Translations under genes and position numbers: made by a program | In this document: positions 17,211 to 26,302 of the stretch, piece by piece | How positions within the stretch are numbered: position 1 is the first letter of the stretch | How the letters are laid out: every line of letters starts with the position of its first letter | Assembly: GCA_910579135.1 (NCBI GenBank) | Contig: CAJTTM010000004.1 | Coordinates: forward strand, 55,656-119,655 | Reading direction: 5' to 3' | Source: an uncultured Erysipelotrichales bacterium | Lineage (GTDB): Bacteria > Bacillota_I > Bacilli_A > Erysipelotrichales > Coprobacillaceae | DNA: 64,000 bases | The notes under the pieces: model-generated | Seen by the model: the letters and a program-made list of their open reading frames with translations, nothing else | The model's database searches: none | What the model was told of the DNA's origin: nothing

Positions 17211-17224
17211 GTCATTTCTTTTCT
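17191..17224 (+). terminator. Bidirectional terminator between convergent genes
   Basis: The perfect 10-bp stem AAGAAATGAC / GTCATTTCTT (17191-17200 with 17211-17220) is T-rich on both sides and overlaps the ends of both convergent genes. Confidence 0.85.
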
Positions 17225-18195
17225 TTATCTGCATCAAATACTATCCCACTTACTTGTCTTGCCTTTTCCATAACTCGACATGCGATAGAACTTATCTCTA
17301 GCATCTTAGAGACTGTTTGATAATCTTGTTTATCAATAATTCGTATAAATTCTTTAAATTCATAATACAAACGATGTTTTTGTGTATCAAATTGATATTT
17401 TATCTCTTCTTTGTTATTTTTACTTAAAGAATAACTTGTCATTTGACTTATAGCTTTATCAACAACAATATTTCCGTCATTTCCTTGAATTGTATTCATC
17501 ACAGGAGCTTTACAATCTTTAGCACCTATAGCTATAACTTTAAATCGAGGATAATCCATGATTAATATACCACTTGTATCAATTCCTTTTTCTATATTGG
17601 GATAATAATACACATCCTCTGGTTCTCCAAATAAATCAATAACAAAATGAATATTATAAACATTTAAATCATATAAAGCTCCTCCTGACTTATGATAGTC
17701 AAAGACAGGAAGGATAACACCTTCTTTAAAAGCATTATAACGTGAGGAGTATTGACTAAAATTAAGATTAACAATTTTGATATCACCTAATAATGATAAA
17801 TTATCTTTAATAGATAAAACACCAGGTAAATAATGTAAATTCATAGCTTCTATTATTATTAAATGTCTTTGAAAAGCAATTTCTTTTAATTCTTTAAGTT
17901 CTTCATAATGACTAGTTATTGGTTTTTCAATAATAACATGTTTATCTTTTAATAATGCTTTTTTAGAAAATTCATAATGTAAATAATTAGGTAAAGCAAT
18001 ATAAATTGTATCAACATCACTATCAAGTATTTCGTCATAATCAGTAAAATAACCATCTAAATGATATTTTTCATTGAATAAAGAAGCTTTATCCTCACTT
18101 CTACCATAAATATAAATCTTTTCTACAAGTAAATCTTCAATCGCATTTAATACATCTGTAACTATCATTCCAGTTCCAATAATTCCTAATTTCAT
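17212..18195 (-). CDS. Gfo/Idh/MocA-family NAD(P)-dependent oxidoreductase
   Basis: A 327-residue dehydrogenase. The N-terminal Rossmann motif GIIGTGMIVTDVL lies near residues 4-16, with the family EKPIT motif (VIIEKPITSHY, about 90-100). A C-terminal alpha/beta domain carries the substrate pocket (FDYHKSGGALYDLNVYNIHFV, near 165-185). It should oxidise or reduce a sugar or inositol-like substrate; its identity is unknown. The ATG at 18195 is preferred because GGGAG is upstream and Rossmann sequence starts immediately; the longer frame would overlap the deacetylase gene. It lies 16 bases after that gene, so the two are cotranscribed. Confidence 0.87.
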   Translation of the reverse strand: MKLGIIGTGMIVTDVLNAIEDLLVEKIYIYGRSEDKASLFNEKYHLDGYFTDYDEILDSDVDTIYIALPNYLHYEFSKKALLKDKHVIIEKPITSHYEELKELKEIAFQRHLIIIEAMNLHYLPGVLSIKDNLSLLGDIKIVNLNFSQYSSRYNAFKEGVILPVFDYHKSGGALYDLNVYNIHFVIDLFGEPEDVYYYPNIEKGIDTSGILIMDYPRFKVIAIGAKDCKAPVMNTIQGNDGNIVVDKAISQMTSYSLSKNNKEEIKYQFDTQKHRLYYEFKEFIRIIDKQDYQTVSKMLEISSIACRVMEKARQVSGIVFDADKEKK

Positions 18196-18211
18196 CTTTT
18201 CATTCTCCCTT

Positions 18212-18988
18212 TTATTCGCATATCCACTCAAAATACCATTGAGGCATAATATCAATGATCATATATCTTGGTAAATAATAACATTGATCTTCTCTTGTCA
18301 TATGTCTCATTTGATTATAACTAAAAGCCAGCTTTACATGATGCTCCTTTAAAACCTTTTCTACACCACCCTTACTTCTTCCATATGGAAAAGCAAAATA
18401 TGAAGAATCTATAGAATTTAATTGAAAATCATTTGATATTTCTTTTAATGACATATCTTGAATAATTTTACGATCAAACCCTTTTGCTTTTTGATGTAAA
18501 TTATAAGAATGAGAGTAATATTGAATACGATTTGTATTCACAATATCTTTAGATTTTAAAAATTGTTCTTTTGAATCATCAAGATGTTTTCCAATCACAA
18601 AACAAGTTGCTTGAAAATGATATTTATCAAGAATTGGTTTTACAACTGTATTAAAATTCTTATATCCATCATCAAAAGTTAAAGCAACACTCTTTTTATG
18701 AACTTCTTTTTTACCCAGATAATAATCATAAATATCATCCATAGAAAGAGTAACATATTGATGTTCATATAAATATTTTATCTGTTCTTCAAACTGTGTT
18801 TGAGACAAAAAATAACGATTAGATGAATACTTTTCATCTTTTTCTTTATCACTAACAACACCATGATATCCTACAATACATATACCATCTCTTGTTTGAT
18901 AGTGGAGTATTGTTATTTTTATAATACACACTGATAAAATAAGCAAAATAAAAGCTAAACTTATTAAAATCATTTTCTTTAATTTCAT
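18212..18988 (-). CDS. Membrane-anchored polysaccharide deacetylase (NodB/CE4)
   Basis: A 258-residue exported protein. Residues 7-28 (ILISLAFILLILSVCIIKITIL) anchor it. The NodB domain shows motif 1 TFDDGY (about 104-109, the catalytic and metal Asp pair), motif 2 SHSYNLH (about 160, the metal histidines) and motif 3 FAFPYGR (about 198-204). The family removes acetyl groups from peptidoglycan or exopolysaccharide. The neighbouring oxidoreductase gene in the same operon suggests a cell-surface carbohydrate function. GGTGAT precedes the ATG. Confidence 0.9.
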   Translation of the reverse strand: MKLKKMILISLAFILLILSVCIIKITILHYQTRDGICIVGYHGVVSDKEKDEKYSSNRYFLSQTQFEEQIKYLYEHQYVTLSMDDIYDYYLGKKEVHKKSVALTFDDGYKNFNTVVKPILDKYHFQATCFVIGKHLDDSKEQFLKSKDIVNTNRIQYYSHSYNLHQKAKGFDRKIIQDMSLKEISNDFQLNSIDSSYFAFPYGRSKGGVEKVLKEHHVKLAFSYNQMRHMTREDQCYYLPRYMIIDIMPQWYFEWICE

Positions 18989-19035
18989 TTTATCACCATT
19001 TTTTATTATATACTTTTATAAAAAAAATGAAAGCC

Positions 19036-20391
19036 TTACGCTATCATTTCTTCTGGTATTTCTTTTTTCATAAACTTTCTAAAGAATACTGCGTTTGTCA
19101 GTGTTGTAGCCAAATCAGATATAGGTTCAGCAAGTATAACTGCATAGACTCCTAAATTTGGTAATAACACTGGTAAAATATAAATAAAAGGAATCAATAA
19201 TAAAATCTTACGATAGAAAGCAAAGAAAAATGAGCGGTTTCCAAACCCTAATGCTGTATATGTTTGTTGGAATGTAGAGTTAGCTCCCATAAGAATAAAT
19301 CCAAAAACATAAATTCTAAGCAATTGTTGTGATAATTCTATTAATTGAGCATCATTCACAAATAAACTTACAAATAAACGAGGAAACATTTCCATTGAAA
19401 CAACCCCTATGGCAGAATAAACCATCGCAGCTTTCATAGCCATAAAAACCGTATCACGAACACGTTTAATTTTTTTTGCACCATAATTATAACTAATAAT
19501 GGGTTGTGCTCCTTGAGCAATTCCTTCCATTGGAAGAGATAGAACTTGAGCTAATGATGACAAGATTGTCATAGCACTAACTGCCATATCCCCACCAAAG
19601 AATAATAATTGTCTATTAAACGCAACTTGTAAAATCCCTTCTGTAGACGACATAAAAAATGGTGAAAGCCCTAAACCTAATACTCTCTTCATAATATTGA
19701 TATCTAATTTCATATTCTCCTTTTTTATTTTAATCAATGTTTTCTTGCCAAAAAGGAAAGATAAAACCCAAATACAAGAAACGAATTGTGAAATAATAGT
19801 CGCAAGAGCCGCCCCAGCCACTCCCATATCAAGTGTAAAAATAAAAATCGGATCTAAAATAATATTTAAAACACCACCAATTAATAATGTCAACATCCCA
19901 AATTTCGCATATCCTTGAGTATTAATAAAGTAATTCAATCCTACAACTAACTGTATGAAAATTGTTCCTAAACTATATATTCTTAAATAAGATAAAGCAT
20001 AAGGTAAAGTTTTTTCACTTGCCCCAAATAAAATAAGAATAGAATCACCTTTTAAAAGCAATATAACCATAATAATAATAGAAGTAATAATCAAACTCAT
20101 AAAACAGTTACCTAAAATTTTTTCTGCTTCTTTTGTTTTCTTTTCACCTAATCTAATAGAAGCTAAAGGTGCTCCACCTCTTCCAAATAAATTACTAAAA
20201 GCTGCAATAATTGTCATAATAGCTGCACATAATCCAACTCCCGCAATAGATAACCCTCCATCTGGAAGCCTTCCTATATAAATACGATCTACCATGTTAT
20301 ATATCAAAGTCGCAAGTTGTGCCAAAATAGATGGTAAAGCTAATGACAACAATAAAGATGAAATTTTTTCATTCTCTAATCTTTCATTCAT
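19036..20391 (-). CDS. MATE-family multidrug/metabolite efflux protein
   Basis: A 451-residue protein with 12 predicted helices in two homologous halves. The opening LLLSLALPSILAQLATLIYNMVDRIYIGRL is the MATE signature for helix 1 and its loop; QPIISYNYGAKKIKRV opens the C-terminal half. It exports drugs or metabolites in exchange for Na+ or H+. Its ATG lies within the last codons of the MarR gene (8-base overlap), so the MarR protein probably controls it. The second ATG in the ATGAATGAATG string was chosen by reading frame. Confidence 0.93.
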   Translation of the reverse strand: MNERLENEKISSLLLSLALPSILAQLATLIYNMVDRIYIGRLPDGGLSIAGVGLCAAIMTIIAAFSNLFGRGGAPLASIRLGEKKTKEAEKILGNCFMSLIITSIIIMVILLLKGDSILILFGASEKTLPYALSYLRIYSLGTIFIQLVVGLNYFINTQGYAKFGMLTLLIGGVLNIILDPIFIFTLDMGVAGAALATIISQFVSCIWVLSFLFGKKTLIKIKKENMKLDINIMKRVLGLGLSPFFMSSTEGILQVAFNRQLLFFGGDMAVSAMTILSSLAQVLSLPMEGIAQGAQPIISYNYGAKKIKRVRDTVFMAMKAAMVYSAIGVVSMEMFPRLFVSLFVNDAQLIELSQQLLRIYVFGFILMGANSTFQQTYTALGFGNRSFFFAFYRKILLLIPFIYILPVLLPNLGVYAVILAEPISDLATTLTNAVFFRKFMKKEIPEEMIA

Positions 20392-20809
20392 TCATTTTCC
20401 CTCCCAAATTTATATATATTTGTACTAATACTTTATTAAAAATTTCCATTTCCTCTTCACTTATTTCTTTTTTTGATATTCCATTAAATTGATTTTGTAT
20501 TTTTCTTATCTTAGAAATAATCTCGTCTGATTTATTTGTTAATAACAAAATATTACAACGTCTATTTTGAGAATCAGCCTTTCTTATCAATAATCCTTTT
20601 TTGACGAGTTTCTCTATTGCGATAGAAACTTGAGCCTTTGATATCCCCCTTACATCAACTAATTGTTGTGCATATTTATATTCAGGATTATTGTATAGAA
20701 AAGCTAAAATATCAATTTCAGCTTGCGTAATTTTATATTCCTTGGATAAATCATCAAACATAGAATTATATTTTTTTAAAATAAATGAATATAATGGTAA
20801 TTTTAACAC
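20384..20809 (-). CDS. MarR-family transcriptional regulator
   Basis: A 141-residue winged-helix regulator. The DNA-binding core is the segment TQAEIDILAFLYNNPEYKYAQQLVDVRGISKAQVSIAIEKLVKKGLLIRKADSQNRRC (residues about 28-86), with the DxRxxxL-like wing written DSQNRRCNILLL. It starts with GTG, 13 bases after AGGAG. Its gene overlaps the MATE gene by 8 bases. MarR proteins typically repress such an exporter until a ligand binds. Repeats of ACTGTT in the promoter region (20821-20865) may be its operator. Confidence 0.88.
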   Translation of the reverse strand: MLKLPLYSFILKKYNSMFDDLSKEYKITQAEIDILAFLYNNPEYKYAQQLVDVRGISKAQVSIAIEKLVKKGLLIRKADSQNRRCNILLLTNKSDEIISKIRKIQNQFNGISKKEISEEEMEIFNKVLVQIYINLGGKMNE

Positions 20810-20834
20810 TTTTATTGTTTATCTCCTAACAGTT

Positions 20835-20880
20835 TATTTTTGAACAGTTATTATTATGAACATTTTATAAATAAAGTCAA
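20835..20880 (-). promoter_or_regulatory. Promoter and possible MarR operator
   Basis: On the minus strand TTGACT is followed after 17 bases by ATAATA, and AACTGTT occurs twice downstream, before the MarR ribosome site. Confidence 0.45.
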
Positions 20881-20910
20881 TAAAAAAATAGAAAGTTATA
20901 TAACTTTCTA
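20880..20910 (-). terminator. Terminator of the ABC exporter gene
   Basis: The perfect palindrome TAGAAAGTTATATAACTTTCTA is split here as arms 20889-20899 and 20900-20910. It is followed on the minus strand by a T run and overlaps the gene end. Confidence 0.7.
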
Positions 20911-22629
20911 TAATTCTTCTTCTCTAAATTGCAATTGATACAAACTAGCATAAACACCATTTTTCTCCATTAATTTATCATGAGTTCCTTGTTCAATAAT
21001 TTCACCCTTAGATATAACTGCAATTTCATCCGCATTTTTAATGGTTGAAAGCCTATGTGCAACAACTAATGTTGTTCTTCCTTTACATAGTTCATCTAAT
21101 GCTTGTTGAATCAATATTTCTGTTGTGTTATCTAATGCACTAGTTGCTTCATCTAATATTAAGATTGGAGGATTCTTTAAGAAAACTCTTGCGATTGATA
21201 ATCTTTGTTTTTGACCACCTGATAACCTTACTCCTCTTTCTCCAATTTGAGTTTCATAACCATTCTCTAAACTCATGATATAATCATGAATATTAGCTCT
21301 TTTAGCAGCTTCTATGACTTCTTCATCACTAGCATCTAATTTTCCATAAAGAATATTATCTTTAATTGAAGCATTAAACAAGTAAATATCCTGTTGAACT
21401 ATACCAATATTCTTTCTTAAAGATTCCATTGTAATATCATGAATCTCATGATCATCAATAAATATCTTTCCCTCTTCAATATCATAAAAATGAGGAATAA
21501 GATGACAAATCGTTGTTTTTCCACCACCGCTCGGTCCAACTAACGCATAAGTTTGTCCTTGTTTGATATTTAAAGATAAATGATTTAAAACCTCATTATC
21601 CTTTTCATAAGAATAACTCACATCTTCAAAGCGAATATTACCTTGTACATTTTCAATATCTGTAGCACCTTTATTATCACTTTCTATCTCTGTATCCATG
21701 ATTTCAACAAAACGTTCAAATCCAGTAACACCATTAATGAATTGTTCCATGAAAGTAATTAAAGTATTAACAGGAGTTAAAAATAAACTTACTGAAACAA
21801 TAAATGCTGAATAATCTGCGAAATTAATTTGTCCATCATATAAGAATAACCCACCTGCAATTAATACAATAACATTAAAAATATCAGTAATAAAGGCTGT
21901 TGAAGAATGAAATTGTCCCATAGCCTTATAAGCTTCTCTTCTTGCTTCCACAAAAGCAACATTTCCTTTTTCAAACTTTTCTTCTTCTTTTTTTGAATTT
22001 GTAAAAGCTTTTGTAACACGTATACCTGAAATACTATTTTCTAAAGCAGCATTAATTTGAGCTGTAGAAACTCTACTTTTCATAAAGGCTTTATGTTGCT
22101 TATCTCTTAGTAATAAACATACCATAAATAAAAATGGAATACATACAAAGATTGTTAATGTAAGTCCCAAATGAATCGTTCCCAAATAAATAAATGAAGT
22201 TATAATTGTAATAGAAGTAATAATAATATTTTCTGGACCATGATGTGCTAATTCACTAATATCCATTAAATCATTCGTCATACGTGACATAATCTTTCCT
22301 GTTTCATGACTATCATAGAAACTATATGGAAGCTTTTCTAAATGATTAAACATTTCTCTACGCATCTGTGCTTGCATCTTAACTCCCATCATATGTCCTT
22401 GATATTGAATAAAATATCTTAATAACATTCTTATAAAATAAATGACAACTAAACTTATTGAAAAAATAACTAATAATTGAAACTTCTTATTTGGAATTAA
22501 ATCATTCAGCATTCTTCTTGTCATAACTGGATAAACAATACCTATTATTGATACCATAAAGGAAGCTAACATATCTAAAATAAATAATTTTTTATGTGGT
22601 TTATAATAAGAAAGAAACCTTTTTAACAT
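20908..22629 (-). CDS. ABC multidrug/lipid exporter, fused permease-ATPase
   Basis: A 573-residue half-transporter. The N-terminal six-helix domain spans about residues 15-310, and the nucleotide-binding domain about 330-573. Walker A is GPSGGGKTT, the Q-loop is VQQDIYLF, the signature is LSGGQKQRLSIAR, Walker B is ILILDEATSALD and the H-loop is VAHRLSTI. It probably forms a homodimer exporting drugs or lipids (MsbA/Sav1866 type). GGAGGAG precedes the ATG. It is a monocistronic unit next to the MarR/MATE pair. Confidence 0.93.
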   Translation of the reverse strand: MLKRFLSYYKPHKKLFILDMLASFMVSIIGIVYPVMTRRMLNDLIPNKKFQLLVIFSISLVVIYFIRMLLRYFIQYQGHMMGVKMQAQMRREMFNHLEKLPYSFYDSHETGKIMSRMTNDLMDISELAHHGPENIIITSITIITSFIYLGTIHLGLTLTIFVCIPFLFMVCLLLRDKQHKAFMKSRVSTAQINAALENSISGIRVTKAFTNSKKEEEKFEKGNVAFVEARREAYKAMGQFHSSTAFITDIFNVIVLIAGGLFLYDGQINFADYSAFIVSVSLFLTPVNTLITFMEQFINGVTGFERFVEIMDTEIESDNKGATDIENVQGNIRFEDVSYSYEKDNEVLNHLSLNIKQGQTYALVGPSGGGKTTICHLIPHFYDIEEGKIFIDDHEIHDITMESLRKNIGIVQQDIYLFNASIKDNILYGKLDASDEEVIEAAKRANIHDYIMSLENGYETQIGERGVRLSGGQKQRLSIARVFLKNPPILILDEATSALDNTTEILIQQALDELCKGRTTLVVAHRLSTIKNADEIAVISKGEIIEQGTHDKLMEKNGVYASLYQLQFREEEL

Positions 22630-22699
22630 CCCTTCTCCTCCTCTCTCATTTCCTTAAGTCATTATATTCATATAATCGAAAACTGTCAAGATAAGAAAA

Positions 22700-23401
22700 C
22701 TAATGTCCTCTAGGTATTTGATCAATCAATGCTCTTTCTTTTTTTCTATCAGCGTATACTAATCTTAAAAAGGCAACTCCTAGAGGTATAAGTACTCCCC
22801 ATATTCCTTTACCTAAAAACTGTTTACATAAAATCGTTCCACTTATTCCTCCTAAAACAAATACCAAAAGCATCCTTAAATGAGAAATAAGGCGTTCATT
22901 ATATTCATTATGACCTTTCAATGTTTTTACAATCGCAACCCCAAATTGTCTTAAATGATTTGTACAAAATGTTGTTGCCATTGGAATCCCATTAGCTTGT
23001 CTAAAAGTATTATATTGCATAGAACATATAAAATTAATAATAATTTGAGTAATTTGATAAGGTGCTTTTTCAGGTATAAAGCCTAGTATGATTACTACAA
23101 TCATTTCTATTAATATCAACAATGTATCCCAACGAATCATATGTAACTTCTTTAAAGGTTTTGCAATCACCTCAGAAACAATTGTTCCCAATAAATAAGC
23201 GGACATAGGAATCAAATAATACGCAGCTTTTTGAAATTGCATATTTCCAATAGCAAGAGCACATAATACAAAATTAGCCGTTTGAGCATTACAAAAAACT
23301 CCTCCTCTTATTGAATAAGTAAATGTTCCATAATATCCTCCAACAAACATTAACAATGTAAATAACCAATTTTTCTCACATTCCAAATACTCATCATCCA
23401 T
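22700..23401 (-). CDS. YoaK/DUF1275-family membrane protein
   Basis: A 233-residue protein with six or seven helices. It carries the DUF1275 signatures: GGYYGTFTYSIRGGVFCNAQTANFV near residues 21-45 and SMQYNTFRQANGIPMATTFCTNHLR near 127-150. The family is widespread; its transport role is not established. The ATG follows a GGGGG tract that acts as a ribosome site. It is a single gene between the ABC exporter and the lar operon. Confidence 0.88.
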   Translation of the reverse strand: MDDEYLECEKNWLFTLLMFVGGYYGTFTYSIRGGVFCNAQTANFVLCALAIGNMQFQKAAYYLIPMSAYLLGTIVSEVIAKPLKKLHMIRWDTLLILIEMIVVIILGFIPEKAPYQITQIIINFICSMQYNTFRQANGIPMATTFCTNHLRQFGVAIVKTLKGHNEYNERLISHLRMLLVFVLGGISGTILCKQFLGKGIWGVLIPLGVAFLRLVYADRKKERALIDQIPRGH

Positions 23402-23497
23402 AATTATCCCCCTCTAAAACTATAATAGTTTTACTCCTAATTATCCAAAAAGTCAAGCTAACAAACAATATATACTTATATCGTTTACTTAGTATAT

Positions 23498-23520
23498 CAA
23501 AAAAGCATCGTTTGATGCTC
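23498..23520 (-). terminator. Terminator of the nickel operon
   Basis: On the minus strand AGCATC-AAAC-GATGCT is followed by six T residues, right after the larE stop codon. Confidence 0.85.
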
Positions 23521-23521
23521 T

Positions 23522-24316
23522 TTATAATTTATTCATATTCCCCATTTTATATCCACATAAATCTACTGCCACATAATCAAAACCAAATTCTTTAAACTTT
23601 GAATCAATAATACTTTTATTATCTATAACCATTTGAATACATTCAGGTTCAACCTCAATACGTGCCATTCTCCCATGAATCCTCACTCTCATCTGTTTAA
23701 AACCCAATTCTATTAATAACTGTTCTGCTTTTTCTACCATTTCAAGCTTTTCTTCACTAATCATTTCTCCATAAACAAAACGACTTGCTAGACAAGCAAA
23801 TGATGGTTTATTAAATGTAGGTAAATGATGTTTCTTAGATAAATTTCTAATTTCAGATTTATATAATTCAACTTGTCTTAAAGGGCTTTTGATTTTTAAT
23901 TCTTCAATAGCTTTTAACCCTGGTCTATAATCTCCTAAATCATCCATATTCGACCCTTCTATAACATAATTTATATCATTTTCTAAAGCAATATCTTTTA
24001 TTCTTTGAAACAAAGCTTTTTTACATATATAACATCTATTCGTAGGATTTGATGCAAATCCTTCAATTTTTAATTCATCTGTATAAAAAATAATATGTTT
24101 TATATTTTCCTTTTCACAAAACGCTTTTGTCTCTTCTAGTTCCCTTTTAGGAAACACATGGGAAGAAGCTGTAATTGCAATAACATTGTCTTTTAAAACA
24201 TCATGAGCTATCTTTAATAAATAAGTAGAATCAACTCCAGAAGAAAAAGCCACTGCAACTTTTTTTAATGATTGTAAATATTCTTTTAATTCTTTTTCCT
24301 TATCTAATTCATTCAT
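23522..24316 (-). CDS. larE: LarE, sulfur transferase for nickel-pincer cofactor synthesis
   Basis: A 264-residue PP-loop protein. The ATP-binding loop is AFSSGVDSTYLL near residues 23-34. Further family blocks are NPTNRCYICKKALF (about 91-104), EGSNMDDLGDYRPGLKA (about 119-135) and KPSFACLASRF (about 170-180), whose Cys is the likely sacrificial sulfur donor. LarE activates the pyridinium dicarboxylate made by LarB and inserts sulfur. It is the last gene of the operon, 4 bases after larC. The extra CxxC pair (RCYIC) is conserved in many relatives. Confidence 0.92.
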   Translation of the reverse strand: MNELDKEKELKEYLQSLKKVAVAFSSGVDSTYLLKIAHDVLKDNVIAITASSHVFPKRELEETKAFCEKENIKHIIFYTDELKIEGFASNPTNRCYICKKALFQRIKDIALENDINYVIEGSNMDDLGDYRPGLKAIEELKIKSPLRQVELYKSEIRNLSKKHHLPTFNKPSFACLASRFVYGEMISEEKLEMVEKAEQLLIELGFKQMRVRIHGRMARIEVEPECIQMVIDNKSIIDSKFKEFGFDYVAVDLCGYKMGNMNKL

Positions 24317-24320
24317 TATT

Positions 24321-25559
24321 TTATCTCACTTTATTATAGATTTCTTTTAAAGAAAGATGAGTTTCTAATGCAATTTTTCTTAAATCTTCATATTCTGGAT
24401 AATCATATGTTTCATCATTATGATAAACTCTTTTAAAATGAACCTTTCCAAATTCTGTTTCCTTTTCAATCATTTCACGTCTTAAAACCATTCTATTTTC
24501 TTTTCTAAAACGCATTCCTATTGTTGTAGTTTCTTTAAATATAACATTTTTTAAACTTTCCATATCCTCTTCTTTACAACAAACAGTCAAACGATATGCA
24601 GGTCTATTCTTCTTCATAAAAATAGGTGTATAAAAAACATCTAGAGCATGATTTTTATATAATAATTCTGTTGCATAACCTAAAATCTCACTACTACAAT
24701 CATCTATATTGGTTTCTATTACAATAATAGAATCATCTTCATCTTTCATTTCACCTAGGCTTACTTTTAAAACATTAGGAATTTTTAATTCCTTGCTACC
24801 ACAACCCCAACCTATCTTTTTTACATTCATTAGAGGTTGAACAATAAAATCATCTGCTAGCTCACTAATAATAGCTGCTCCTGTAGGAGTAACTAACTCA
24901 GTATCAATATCAATTTGTCTTGTAAGAGCATGACTATCAGCAAAAATCTCACAAGTTGCAGGCACAGGTACAGATATTGTTCCATGAGCACATTCAATAA
25001 AACCATATCCATCATTAACAACACTACTATAAATCTTATCAGGATTAATATGAGTAATTAAGATTGCACACCCTACAATATCTACAATTGAATCAATTGC
25101 TCCCACTTCATGAAAATGAACATTTTCTAATGTTTCATTATGAACTTTACTTTCTGCTAAAGCAACTCTTAAGAAAATCTTTTTCGCAAGATCTTTGGCT
25201 TTCTCATCAATATCGCTATCATCAATAATTTTATTAACATCAAATAAATTTCTATGTTCATGATGATGTCCATGTTCATGAGAATGATCATGATGATGAT
25301 GTTCATGATGGTGCCCATGTTCATGAGAATGATCATGATGATGATGTTCATGATGGTGCCCATGTTCTAAATGAACATCCACATACGTACCAGTAACCCC
25401 ATTCTTCTTTGTTTTAGAGATATGCATATGATATCCATCAACATTTAATTTATTTAATTCATTTTCTAAATACTTAGGATCATCACATAATTCTAATAAT
25501 GCTCCTAAAGTCATATTTCCACTTATTCCACTTGAACAATCAAAATATAATACTTTCAT
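24321..25559 (-). CDS. larC: LarC, nickel insertase, with a long His-rich loop
   Basis: A 412-residue single-frame LarC; in some lactobacilli this protein is made by frameshifting between two frames. It opens with the family motif YFDCSSGISGNMTLGALLEL. Residues about 66-102 form a repetitive His/Glu/Asp tract (HGHHHEHHHHDHSHE repeated). Later blocks include FHEVGAIDSIVDIVG (about 146-160), TPTGAAI (about 216-222), ETNIDDCSSE (about 264-273) and the C-terminal NRPAYRLTVCC. LarC inserts Ni into the cofactor using CTP. ATG 25559 overlaps the larB stop (TAATG) and follows AGGAGG; a longer upstream frame lies wholly in larB. Confidence 0.94.
   Translation of the reverse strand: MKVLYFDCSSGISGNMTLGALLELCDDPKYLENELNKLNVDGYHMHISKTKKNGVTGTYVDVHLEHGHHHEHHHHDHSHEHGHHHEHHHHDHSHEHGHHHEHRNLFDVNKIIDDSDIDEKAKDLAKKIFLRVALAESKVHNETLENVHFHEVGAIDSIVDIVGCAILITHINPDKIYSSVVNDGYGFIECAHGTISVPVPATCEIFADSHALTRQIDIDTELVTPTGAAIISELADDFIVQPLMNVKKIGWGCGSKELKIPNVLKVSLGEMKDEDDSIIVIETNIDDCSSEILGYATELLYKNHALDVFYTPIFMKKNRPAYRLTVCCKEEDMESLKNVIFKETTTIGMRFRKENRMVLRREMIEKETEFGKVHFKRVYHNDETYDYPEYEDLRKIALETHLSLKEIYNKVR
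25271..25360 (-). repeat. Perfect 45-bp tandem duplication in larC
   Basis: Positions 25271-25315 and 25316-25360 are identical 45-base units in frame, each coding 15 His-rich residues. A third partial copy flanks them. Repeat number can change without breaking the frame. Confidence 0.95.
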
Positions 25560-26299
25560 TACACCTTTCCTCCTAAACAATTAATTGTATGAGCCATATA
25601 TCCAGCCCCAAATCCATTATCTATATTTACTACACTCACTCCACTTGCACAACTATTTAACATTGATAACAATGCTGATAATCCATTAAAATTAGCTCCA
25701 TATCCTACTGATGTAGGAACTGCAATAACTGGTTTATCTACTAACCCACCTATAACTGATGCTAATGCACCTTCCATTCCAGCAATAACGACAATAACAT
25801 TCGCTTCTCTAATCTCATCTAAACGATGAAATAAACGATGGATTCCTGCCACTCCTACATCTACAATTTGAATCACATAATTACCTAAAAATTTTGCTGT
25901 TATAACTGCCTCATTTGCGACAGGAAGATCACTTGTCCCAGCACATATCACCGCAATCTTTCCTTTATTTTTCATTATCTTCTCTTCTTGTAAGTAAAAA
26001 CAATGAGATAGCTTATCATATGTAAAATTTGGGAATTGTTCTTTTAAATCATTATATTTATTTTCATCAACCTTAGTCACAAGAATGCTTTTTTGTTGAT
26101 TTACTATCATATTATTGATAATCCCTGCAATCTGTTCACTCGTTTTCCCTGCTCCATAAATCACTTCACCTACACCTGTTCTTTTCTTTCTATCATAATC
26201 AATACAGGCATAATCTAATCCACCATCTAAAAGCACTTGAGCTTCTTTAATATCCATTTCATTGTTTTTTACTTTTTCCAATATTTCTTTAGTCTTCAT
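25559..26299 (-). CDS. larB: LarB, carboxylase of nicotinate adenine dinucleotide
   Basis: A 246-residue protein that starts nickel-pincer nucleotide synthesis by carboxylating NaAD and cleaving its phosphoanhydride. The C-terminal half is PurE-like: KIAVICAGTSDLPVANEA (about 113-130), DVGVAGIHRL (about 147-156), VVIAGMEGALASVIGGLVDKPVIAVPTSVGYGANF (about 170-204) and NIDNGFGAGY. The N-terminal part carries DRKKRTGVGEVIYGAGKT. GAGGTG precedes the ATG. The stop overlaps the larC ATG, and the gene follows nikO by 3 bases. Confidence 0.93.
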   Translation of the reverse strand: MKTKEILEKVKNNEMDIKEAQVLLDGGLDYACIDYDRKKRTGVGEVIYGAGKTSEQIAGIINNMIVNQQKSILVTKVDENKYNDLKEQFPNFTYDKLSHCFYLQEEKIMKNKGKIAVICAGTSDLPVANEAVITAKFLGNYVIQIVDVGVAGIHRLFHRLDEIREANVIVVIAGMEGALASVIGGLVDKPVIAVPTSVGYGANFNGLSALLSMLNSCASGVSVVNIDNGFGAGYMAHTINCLGGKV

Positions 26300-26302
26300 A
26301 TT

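Noticed and set aside
24321..25559. Programmed frameshift in larC as in lactobacilli
   Set aside because: The reading frame is continuous from start to end and includes all family blocks.
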